Below the pieces are notes generated by a model. The model saw only the letters and a list, made by a program, of their open reading frames with translations. It ran no database searches and had not been told where the DNA came from. This document shows positions 55,250 through 64,000 of a DNA stretch of 64,000 nt, in pieces. The first letter of the stretch is position 1, and each line of letters begins with the position of its first letter. This DNA comes from Ashinkailepas kermadecensis (taxonomy: Eukaryota > Arthropoda > Thecostraca > Neolepadidae): the NCBI GenBank assembly GCA_034440615.1, contig JAOTOM010005156.1, positions 808,001-872,000 on the forward strand, in the 5' to 3' direction. The position numbers and the translations under genes are program-made.

Positions 55250-57080
55250 CCTGCCATTTCAGGGGCTTCTTGCAAATTATAGACCTCCTCTCGCGTCTTA
55301 GGGGTCTCGTCTCATTTCCTGGAGCCTCTTTACTGGTTTTGGGCGTCTTTTCGTGCGTCCTACCCTCCTCCATATTCAATGGTCCTCCTCTCCCGTTTTG
55401 GAGGGCCTCCTCCCACATCCTGGGCCCCTTTAACATGGCACGGGGCTTCCTCTCATGTTCCAGGGGAATCCTCTGTGAAATTAGGGGCCTCCTGCCACGC
55501 CTCGTGGGCATCCTCCTTTGTCATCGCAAAGCTTACCCGTCTTGAGGGGATCTTCAATTTTGGAAACCTCGCCTCCTTCCATACCTGCTACCTACCACTG
55601 CCATCTTAAGGGCCTTCTCTCATTTCCTGGGAATTCCTTCCGGTCGTCGGGGCCTCATTCGGCCCTGGAGACCTCCTACTCCATCTCGAGGGACTCCTCT
55701 CGAGTCCGGCAGGGGCCTCCTTTTCTCTTCTAGAGGCTTTCTTTTTCAAATTAGGGGCCTCCTCTCACGTCTTCGGGGCCTCCTGCTTCTGCGTTTTGAT
55801 TCTATCTTTGCCCATTTTAAGGGTGGTCTCTTATCTCCTGGTGGACTCCTGTTCTCCTTCAGGTGCCTCCTCTTCCAAATTACAAGCAACCTTTCCTATC
55901 TCAGTTCCCTTGTTATTTTCCGGGGACCCTCTTACCCGTCTTGGAGCATTCTTTCTCGCCTGGGAGCCATCCCTCTTATCTAATGGCCTTTCTCTCCTAT
56001 TTAGGGGCCTCGTCGTTCATCATGGGGTCTCATTTCCAATCTTTTGTCGTCCTCTTCCGAATTAGGTGTCTTCTGCCACGTTTCTGGATCATCCTTTTCT
56101 ATCTTGGTGGAACCTTATCCGTTTTGGGGCCTGTTTTTGCGTCGCCGAAACCTCATTTCATATCCACTGGCTTTCTCTTCAGTCTTAGGGCCTCCTCTCA
56201 TTTCCTGGGGCCTCCTTTCCCGTATTGGCGACTCCTTTGCAATCCTGGGGCCCCCTTTCCAGTATTGGCGCCTCCTTTGCAATCCTGGGGCCTCCTTTGC
56301 AATCCTGGGTGCCTCCTTTGCAATCCTGTGGGCCTCCTTTGCAATCATGGGCATCCTTTGCAATCCTGGAGGCCTCCTTTGCAATCCTGGGGACCTCCTC
56401 TGCAATCCTGGGGGCCTCCTTTGCACTCCTGGGGGCCTCCTTTACAATCCTGGGGACCTCCTTTGCAATCTTGGGGGCCTCCGTGACAATTGTTGGCACT
56501 CTCTTGTTTTCCGTGGCCTCCTATCCTCTCCCAGGTGACTCCTTTTTCAAATTAGGGGCCTCCTCTCACGTCTTGGAGGCCTCCTCACCTGTGTTTGAAG
56601 CCTCATTATCAAAAGCCTTAGCAGGGTGCTTTTGTGCCATAGTCCAAAATCTTCTCTCCTTTCAAAATATTGGCCTCATCTGGCTGGTCTCAGTGGCCTT
56701 CTCTCATTCCTGCGGAGACCTTCTTACCCATTTTGGGGCTCCCTCTTGCGTCTGGAGAAATATCTCCTATCATCCCTTATTTTCTATTGTAGGGGCCTCC
56801 TCTTCCATCTTGGGGGCCTCGTTTTCCAAATTAAGAATATCCTGCCACCCATCGGAAGCCTTCTTGTCTAACCTGGGTGGCTTCCTGTCCGTCTGGGTGG
56901 CATCCTTTTCGTCCTGGGACCTCCTTCCAATCTCTGTCCTACGTCTCTTATTAGGACCTGATTAGATTTCGCGGGAGCCTCGTTTCCAGTCTTGGGGTCT
57001 CCTTGACAGCACGATCTTCTGTCTCGTCGGCCTCCTTGCTCACCTTTTTCCTGTGCATTTCCGGATAGGGGCCTCCTCAA
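55250..57080. repeat. Degenerate GGGGCCTCCT-type repeat
   Basis: GGGGCCTCCT (and variants) recurs every ~20-35 bp. In 56215-56490 it becomes regular: about ten units of GGGGCCTCCTTTGCAATCCT, 21-28 bp apart. Encodes artefactual Gly-Ala-Ser-Phe-Ala-Ile-Leu repeats in one frame. Confidence 0.88.
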
Positions 57081-59199
57081 ATTTCATGGGGGGGGTGGCA
57101 GTCTCACGGCAGGAGGGGCGACTGCCCCTTCTGCCCCCCGGTGGCGATGCCCGTGGCACAGAGTCTCGCAAAAAGCGACAGGGCCTTAAAACATGCGTTG
57201 CAGCCCTAAATAAACACGCCGGGAGCTCTAAAGGAAATACACCGGAAGTTCTCATGGCACACAGGGGCCATGCAACCGCACAAGGGCCTGAAAAAAAGAG
57301 TCTGGGGACACAAAAAGCAACATGGTCCCAAAACGAACAAAAAGACCGGGGACTAAATAAACCAATCAGGATCTTTGAAAACGCCCCGACACCTAACAAA
57401 TCATCGGTGCACAAAAAAGCACCAAACCTTAAAACGAGCAGGGGTTTCGAATATGTGTTGGGCCCCTAACGAAAATGGATTGGCGCCCTAAGACACATCC
57501 GTAGGCGAAGAAAGACGGAACGGGTCCAAAAAGAACACTGAGGCAGGGCCTCGGTTCGGTAGCCAATCTGGGAGCATATTTGATCAAAGATATGAGGTGC
57601 ATCAAAGCTAAGCGGGTATCCGCATTTTTAATCACCATAAGATGTGGGAAGTAGGGAACTAATGATCGAACTTAATTAATCGAATTTTCGCAGGGAACGC
57701 CCATACGAAGCATTCCATCACGTCAAATATTGCCCAAGTCTATCATGTGGCAGCAATTAGCAAAACGTAGGAGGCCTAGCAGAAACCGTAGCATCGCACG
57801 AAGTGTGGCGAATGCGCCGAATGCGCAAGATGGGTGTGCACGTGCACGAACTTTGGCATCGTGGCGACCGGGCGTTATGAACTGGAATGTCTGAAATTGG
57901 GAAATTATACATTTTAAAGTGATTTGCACAGGTGTAATTTCAGCGGTGTGAGGTGGCTTATCAAGGGGTGCCAAAAGAGCACATTAGGACAGGGTGGGGG
58001 AGTTAGGGTTGAAATCGAACGAATCAGAAACGATAGTGGTAGATTAGGCCTCTCCACAGGACAATTCAATTGGTCACTAATTATTTTATTGAAAAAGGTC
58101 CCCTTTGGAAAAAAATAGTGGTCGAAATCCGAGGACATTTTTAAAGGGGTAGGTGAACCAGCTCCAAATGCGTTTGCCCCCTCCCCTTGACTCAAATATA
58201 GGTACGCCACTGGTCCCCCAATAATTTTCAGAAGCATACGCCCATGGGGCAAAGCCAACATTGAGGGGACAAATTCCCCCTCACAAGCACACAAAACGAC
58301 ACCGATACCCCATATAAAATGGCAGGAATGATGTTTTTAAATGCATTTTCTTCATACAAACTTGTCTTCTGTAATTACAGCCTGCATGATTAGAGCTTCC
58401 CAGTTTCAATACCTTTTCAACGACGTCATTTACAAAACGGTACAACATAGAGAAAACCATGGTCGTGGCGGCGTGGAATTTGAAGGTTTTGCGTTATTTA
58501 TGCATTGCCATTGTTACATTGTTGCATTGTCACTTATGCATTGTTGTTCAATGCTTGTTCTTGCCGTGAAATTATTCGCTGATGATTTATTATCTTAGCT
58601 TGCGTGCCAGGTGCCTTGCAGCCAGCACCAAATGTTATAAAAATAAATAAATCCCTAAGATGGCGATCAGAAAACCAACTCAAACCACATCTCGTTGTCA
58701 CCTTCGCGAAATTGTAGTCCTAGGACTGAGAAACGATCGTTTAAGCTTGCTTATGACATCAAACTGGTGGGAATGACTGATGAACAGTACTGATGAATCT
58801 AACTATATTCTGTTAGACTTGGTGGACATAGAAATGGTTTGATCAATGGGAAATATCTTTAAGATATGCTCAGCACCAGCCCCGCCAGCTCGTTGCAATC
58901 TAGAGGCCAGCGGGAAGATTCTTTTGGTCCAAAAAGCATTAAGACATTTGTTTGTTGTGGCACTTAGGTATTTATCCACATATTACTTATTTATACTTTG
59001 GTGTGGCTCAGTTCTCAGCGAGATAAAAAAATTGCTATTGCGTTTTGCGTAAATGATGCACCATGCCAAGAGCAAACAAGACATCAATATGAAATCATGT
59101 TTCCCATTCAGGAACCATACTAACAGCCTAAAAAACAATAGGAGGCCCCCTTTCAACATTGCCCCCCCCCCCTGGAAGTATTTCGTGACGACGCCACTG

Positions 59200-59760
59200 C
59201 CAGAGTAAACGGGTGGACGTCACTAGTTCCACTAGTTCCGACGGGACCATCGGCGGGGCCATCGGTACTCGGCGCTCTGCAAACTGCGGGCTCCGATCGC
59301 AGCCCGCAGTTTTTTGCTTTTTGTCGCATGCCCATTTCTATTTCATATTGCGGGGGGGTGGGGCAAATGCTTTGGAATGGAAAAAATTGGAAGGGCAAAG
59401 TTTAACAATGGGGGGGGCATATACCCCCCCAAAAGTATACAAAACAACACCCCTGGGCAGGGGCACAATACATGTAGGCAATGGCAGGCCCAAGTGGACG
59501 GGGGACACACTCCATAGGGGGGAAGTCAGCATTGAGGGGGCACTGGCCCCGTCCAAGGTATATAAAACACATTCTTGTCCATGGGTGTTGATTTTTAATA
59601 TCATTGGGAGGGGGAGGGGCGAAATACATCAAGGCAAAGGGCAGATCAAAATGGATGGGGGCACACTTCATAGGCTCCCATGTTAGCAATTTAAGTTATC
59701 GGGGGGGCAAAGCCACCACTGAGTAGGCAGTTGCCCCTTCAAAAGTATAAAAACAACACA
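59200..59760. repeat. Nest of hAT-like terminal fragments
   Basis: Repeated blocks of G-run, GGCACTGGCCCC-type palindrome, GTATAYAAAAC and AACACCC occur near 59410, 59540 and 59700, each like the end of the M1 family. Individual boundaries could not be set. Confidence 0.5.
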
Positions 59761-60671
59761 AGCCCATGGCTGTGAAGAGAAGAGCTGAGCTGGAAGGGGC
59801 TTTTCTGAAAAGAAAGGGCCCCCCACCCCCCCCCCTCCCCCCCCTTTTTTGAACAATGAAAGCGCCAAAATATAATAAATATTAACCTGGGAGACAAAAA
59901 TCCAAAATATAATATTGCAGGCCTTTGGCAATTCATCGGCGTCACCGCATACCTTACATTCACAAATGTAAGTCCTGCAAGATTTGACGTATGCCTGGAC
60001 CGCGGCGGGCCGCGACGGCGTTCAAGGTTGTCCCGCTGCCGACGACACTTCGGTGGTAGTTCGGTGGTAGGAGCCCATTTTGACCGCCGGTTCCGTGGAC
60101 AGGGCCCAGCACATTGACTTCTATATATAACTAGACGGCCGACTCGCAGTGCGCCGCACGCTCCGCGTCCTATTCCGGCCGGTCCCGGCTGGAGCAGCGG
60201 TATATGGGCAAAAGATTGAGCGTGCCGCCCTCTACCATACATTTTGGCCCTGGAATGAAATGTTGTAAAAATGAAAAGTTGTGGGTAGATTTTGATAAAA
60301 AGTAGTGCAAAATGATGAGCAGATAGAAATGGAAAAACATCGTGTAAAATATTGTAATTGTGCTTTTGGGGCCTAACTTCTATCATAGTTTTGCCAACTT
60401 TGTGCGGTATTCGGCATGTGTACCCCATGAAATTAAGACCCCGGATATCCGATAAACGCTAGCGAAGTAACGCTGGGAATGTTTGCTGTTGACAGCATAT
60501 GTGTACTGCGTGTGCACCCTATATCCTAATCAGGGTCATATCCAGGAATTGTCATTGGAGAGGGGTATTTGTCTGGGGGCGCCATTTCTCAGGAGGTGCA
60601 CCCTGCGAAAATACCTGAAGGGGCGCCTTCGGCCGAAAATCCGTTTAGCAGAGGAGGGCAGGGCCTATTTT
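59761..60671. other. No gene seen; a TATA-containing CpG-rich patch
   Basis: A 229-codon minus ORF (59739-60428) lacks any protein-like signature. At 60118-60190 a TATATATAAC box is followed by a CpG-rich stretch, promoter-like but without a gene to match. Confidence 0.35.
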
Positions 60672-61612
60672 AACATGTTAACACGCGCCCTGGAGGGCCT
60701 CTGAGAATTACGCGCACTGGAGGGGGGGGGGCGGATTCCGCCCCCCCTAAGATCTCGGCTCCTAGTAAAGCTGGAGGAACGAAATTCGCAGGGTGGATGG
60801 GCACGGTAGTGAACTCTATTGTGGACAATTTTCGTGACCTTAGGTCAATATCTTCAAGGTCAAATGAGGTCAGATTGGCAAAATTTTCGGTTTTGCGTGG
60901 CTTGGCTTGTCATCGTTATGGATCGCTGTGATTGTGTTTAAATGCTCAAAAATGGGCATCAATGATGTTTTGGACATTACTAATGATGCAATGCAGATGC
61001 TAGACCCAACATTTGACCTCAGGTCACCTATATAGCACCACTTTATCAGGTCAGTTACCTGTTCCAGTTACCGGAACCGGCCGCCCGCCCGACTGCTCCG
61101 TCGGGCAGCTCGGAGCAATCGGCTTCGTGAAGAAGGGAGTAAAGTACATGAATAAAGTATGGAAACGCAATGACGAACAGTACAAATGACAACCAGTAGT
61201 GCATTTATGGCAACATTCCAGTTGATCAAGTTTGGTTCCATTAACCTGTCATGAACTTGACCTGACTTGACCTTGGTGACCTAACATGACCTTGAAACTA
61301 TACAGCATATCAATATGCATCAAACAAGTCGCTAGTGTTGCCTAGAACACTTCCCTTTTGTCAGTACACTGGAAGCGCATCAGCGCCGATTTTTTTGGTC
61401 TGGCGCTATAACATTTTTTTACTTTAGCGGCCCCTAACTTGAAAAATCGTCGGCCGATTTCCATTTTTCTTCCTTGAAACGCCGCGCCGTTCATTTCTAA
61501 GCAGGTACACCGAAAATCGCGTATATCGACCGGTAAAATCTGCAGTTATTTGCGAAAAACCGGAGGGGTGGGCGGATTTCGCCCCCCCCCCTCCAGTGCG
61601 CGTGTTAACTGG
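60672..61612. repeat. Dispersed repeat with AGGTCA motifs, copy 2
   Basis: First ~310 bp match 10016-10345. The start (GTTAACACGCGCCCTGGAGG, 60676) recurs inverted at 61612 (complement of GTTAACACGCGCACTGGAGG), so the unit may be a ~935-bp element with inverted ends. TSD not resolved. Confidence 0.65.
60828..61292. promoter_or_regulatory. Cluster of nuclear-receptor-type half-sites (AGGTCA)
   Basis: TGACCTTAGGTCA and TGACCTCAGGTCA (61013-61025) are everted repeats with 1-bp spacers. At 61258-61292 four TGACCT half-sites stand in direct repeat with spacers of 4, 3 and 4 bp. AGGTCA is the general nuclear-receptor half-site; any binding is inference. Confidence 0.5.
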
Positions 61613-62208
61613 GGTGGAAGCTTCCACCCTAGTCGCCCAGATTTCCACCCCAGTCGTCGAGACTTTCCACCCCAGTGAGGGCCCATGCTGAAGGATCTTT
61701 CTGAGAACCTGGCTGCCTCAGAAGTCGTTGGAACCATCAGAAACCTACATTTTTTTGTACTTGATCCGTACAATCAATGAGCCATCCAAGGCTCACTGTG
61801 ATATTTTTTTATCACTTTGATGTATTAAAGCACAGTACCTACACCATTGTGTATGCACTTACACTCGCAACGCTGTAGATACCCGTAAGTTTTGCACGGT
61901 ACCACGCCGAGCCTCGCCGAGCATGGTATTTTATTACAAAATCCTTCGCGAGGAGGTGCGTAATAAAAACAAGCGCATGCCTCTCAAATTCATCCGTGCG
62001 GCGTGCCGCTGTGATCCTGCGAGTGAATTATATGCGCGCCCTATGCTCATTCATTTGCGTTGCCGGTGCCGCAGGAGAGGTGTCGGTGGCTGCTAGTTGC
62101 TACGTTTGCTGTGGAATCAAATACAGCAGCGAAAGTAGTGTGTGGGAGTTTCCATTGAAATTATTTCACTTACAAGTTACATAAAGACTGCATATACAAG
62201 TACTAACA

Positions 62209-62322
62209 ATGGAAGGATCGGGGCCCGTTAAAAAGAAACGTAAGACGTCAGGGGCGCAGGTCCAAAAACTGGGAGTCGGCAGCCCGGTCTTGTTCTACTC
62301 CATCAATCCTTCAATTTTTCAA
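62209..62322 (+). CDS. Candidate first coding exon with basic NLS-like cluster
   Basis: ATG at 62209 in a good context (ACAATGG) opens 38 codons: MEGSGPVKKKRKTSGAQVQK then LGVGSPVLFYSINPSIFQ. It ends in phase 0 at a strong donor (CAA|GTAAGT, intron from 62323). Read-through meets a stop at 62356-62358. The KKKRK cluster would suit a nuclear protein. The upstream 200 bp is CpG-containing and lacks TE similarity; no acceptor is needed for a first exon. Family not recognised. The rest of the gene would lie beyond 64000. Confidence 0.5.
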
Positions 62323-62610
62323 GTAAGTACCAGTCGACGATGCCCTGGGTCTAGCAAATAAGTTCACAGTCCAGTTCTGCGGGGGAGGGGATCCAAGATA
62401 ATTCTCAACATTCGGGACAAATTCACCCTGTGGCGCCTGAAAGCTACCGGTAACATTGGGCAAGTCCTAAGTATTTCGTTCATGAAATGACGATACTGAC
62501 ACAAAATTAAAATCCTTTCCTTCACTGCACCGAAATACAAAGCAAATGTAATGGAACTCTCACATTTCGTTGATCGCTAATTGACTAGTTTGTAGGCCTG
62601 CATCCTCCGG

Positions 62611-63073
62611 CTCCCAGCAGCCTTCAGCCTCTGCCCGTCCTGCTGGTGACGGCTCCCAGCAGCCGTCAGCCTCTGTCCGTCCTGCTGGTGCCGGCTCCCA
62701 GCAGCCGTCAGCCTCTGCCCGTCCTGCTGGTGACGGCTCCCAGCAGCCGTCAGCCTCTGTCCGTCCTGCTGGTGCCGGCTCCCAGCAGCCGTCAGCCTCT
62801 GCCCGTCCTGCTGGTGACGGCTCCCAGCAGCCGTCAGCCTCTGTCCGTCCTGCTGGTGACGGCTCCCAGCAGCCGTCAGCCTCTGTCCGTCCTGCTGGTG
62901 AACGGCTCCCAGCAGCCGTCATCCTCTGCCCGTCCTGCTGGTGACGGCTCCCAGCAGTCGTCAGCCTCTGCCCGTCCTGCTGGTGACGGCTCCCAGCAGC
63001 CGTCAGCCTCTGTCCGTCCTGCTGGTGACGGCTCCCAGCAGCCGTCAGCCTCTGCCCGTCCTGCTGGTGACGG
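62611..63073. repeat. 42-bp minisatellite, 11 units
   Basis: Units start at 62611, 62653, 62695, 62737, 62779, 62821, 62863, 62906, 62948, 62990 and 63032: CTCCCAGCAGCCGTCAGCCT followed by CTGYCCGTCCTGCTGGTGMC and GG. Unit 7 has one extra A (62901 region), making 43 bp. The first five units alternate T/C and C/A at two sites, hinting at an 84-bp higher-order unit. 42 is a multiple of three, so several frames are open; it probably lies in the intron after the exon at 62209. Confidence 0.95.
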
Positions 63074-63433
63074 CTCCACGCCCGCTCTCAGTCACTGTAC
63101 TGGGAAGTACACACCTATATACCATATAACTGTACCGTTGCGGCGCTCTTAAACCAAAAGCATAATCATCATAAGCAAGGGTGTCGCCACGAGGTGGAAA
63201 CAGGTGAGGGGGATGTGAAGGAGTTTTGAAGTCAATTCTTTCTATGCAACGCCCATAGGCGTAAAGCTTAACCCGCGGACGTCCGGGGGGGGGGGCAGAT
63301 ATCTGCCCCCCCCTGCGGTTTTTCCTACTTTGCCGCCATACTAATCGGGTTAGCAAAGCCAAACCTCGCATGGCTGCTCATTGGTCTTTTCCGCATATCC
63401 TCAGAAATTTTTGACCCTGGGTCATCTCAAGTC

Positions 63434-63922
63434 AGGTCACCAGGTCAGGCGAAGTGACCTAACGTTCCTCCGAGTTCTAGGTGCCATCACTCCCACAATA
63501 CTTGGGCGATTGATTTCAAACTTATATCACGTCATGATCTTATCAGGGTCTATAATATGTATATCACGGTTTTTTCGTAGCGTTGACCTGAGGTCAGGTC
63601 GTGGCCATGGCTTACACATTATAGGCCGATGGAAAAATATACAAATGTTTCCTGGTTACATATTTGCTCTCGGAATGACTTCCAACCGTTATGGCGTGTA
63701 GTTGGAAGCTATTCGCAATGCTATCGCTGACATTTTTGCTCAGTGGCCCCACCAAGGTCAGCTGAGGTCACCTGAAATCACTAGCACATTTCTGCGCACT
63801 ATATCGCAATGCATTGAGCTAGAAGGCTGAAATTACCGTCATTGTGCCTGTATCGCCAAGACGTGTCGATTTATATATTACATGACCTCCCTACTCTACC
63901 CCATGACCTTGACCTGAGGTCA
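63434..63922. promoter_or_regulatory. Second cluster of AGGTCA half-sites
   Basis: AGGTCA at 63434 and 63442 (direct repeat, 2-bp spacer), TGACCT at 63455, everted pairs TGACCTGAGGTCA at 63584-63596 and 63910-63922, direct repeat with 4-bp spacer at 63755/63765, and TGACCT at 63883 and 63904. No ORF of interest overlaps. Confidence 0.5.
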
Positions 63923-64000
63923 TTGTTTCGGTGACACATCTGTTGGCCTGACCTTAAATTACACACCGTATGTCGATAGCACATTTCAAGGGCTGTCGAA

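Larger units (their letters stand above)
51753..59199. mobile_element. 7.4-kb foldback-like element
   Basis: Arms 51753-53700 and 57163-59199 are inverted copies of each other (about 2 kb, moderately diverged). The outer ends read CAGTGGCGTCGCCACGAAAT and, inverted, CAGTGGCGTCGTCACGAAAT, followed in both by TTCCAGGGGGG or near variants. Inner arm match: GTCGCTTTTTGCGAGACT versus its complement near 57170. Between them lie ~3.4 kb of degenerate short repeats. No transposase ORF. No TSD was found: the left flank is an AT microsatellite. Structure resembles foldback (FB-type) elements: long arms plus internal short repeats. Confidence 0.82.

Noticed and set aside
53382..57000. Overlapping 90-250-codon ORFs in the foldback core
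   Set aside because: Stop-poor degenerate repeats open on both strands; no domain, and residues follow the repeat unit.
59739..60428. 229-codon minus ORF as a gene
   Set aside because: Composition shifts abruptly along it, no domain, and it ends in hAT-like repeat debris.
62560..63152. Mucin- or collagen-like protein from the 42-bp repeat
   Set aside because: The unit is a multiple of three, so several frames are open; one unit has an extra base and no splice phase links it to the exon upstream.

Overview
The window is an intron- or intergenic-scale stretch of an animal genome built almost entirely from nested transposable elements. Several non-LTR (LINE) families, two Penelope-like elements (PLEs), a tRNA-derived SINE, hAT-like miniature elements, a long-TIR DNA transposon and a very large inverted-repeat (foldback-like) element can be read. 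An arthropod is the best guess, possibly a tick or other chelicerate: the TE mix fits and there are short TTAGG runs. No gene pins the species, so treat this as low-confidence inference.

Layout. 0-8.7 kb: minus-strand fragments of an I-clade LINE and a CR1-group LINE, cut by a SINE and a 5'-truncated LINE, both with clear target-site duplications (TSDs). 9.7 kb: one well-formed spliced exon (minus) of an unidentified host gene. 10-17 kb: a decayed CR1, small MITEs, and a possible divergent pair of small ORFs at 15.1-15.6 kb. 17.4-30.9 kb: the clearest structure, a 5'-complete I-clade LINE (element A) split by a full-length sister copy (element B, 21486-27870, 13-bp TSD) and again by a hAT-like MITE (29841-30556, 8-bp TSD). 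31-36 kb: a degenerate short-period repeat block, then a PLE (RT plus GIY-YIG) with a hammerhead-ribozyme-like core. 36-40 kb: a CR1 copy with a ~166-bp tandem repeat at its 3' end. 41-46 kb: weak ORFs, TA microsatellites and a suspicious 0.3-kb duplication. 46.4-51.7 kb: a second PLE with inverted 3' ends, interrupted inside its RT by a ~3.75-kb DNA transposon with ~0.3-kb TIRs, one nearly intact transposase and a 7-bp TSD. 51.8-59.2 kb: a 7.4-kb foldback-like element with ~2-kb arms and a core of degenerate short repeats. 60-64 kb: a dispersed repeat rich in AGGTCA half-sites, a candidate first coding exon with a nuclear-localisation-like cluster, and a 42-bp minisatellite.

How the parts relate. 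The LINEs share a 3' hairpin (6-bp stem, 20-22-nt loop) ahead of CCAA/CAAT-type tails. The SINE carries a hairpin of the same geometry with a different but still paired stem, so it probably borrows the LINE machinery. Nesting gives relative ages: A before B and before the MITE; the second PLE before its DNA transposon. Most ORFs carry frameshifts or stops; B and the 47-51 kb transposase are closest to intact.
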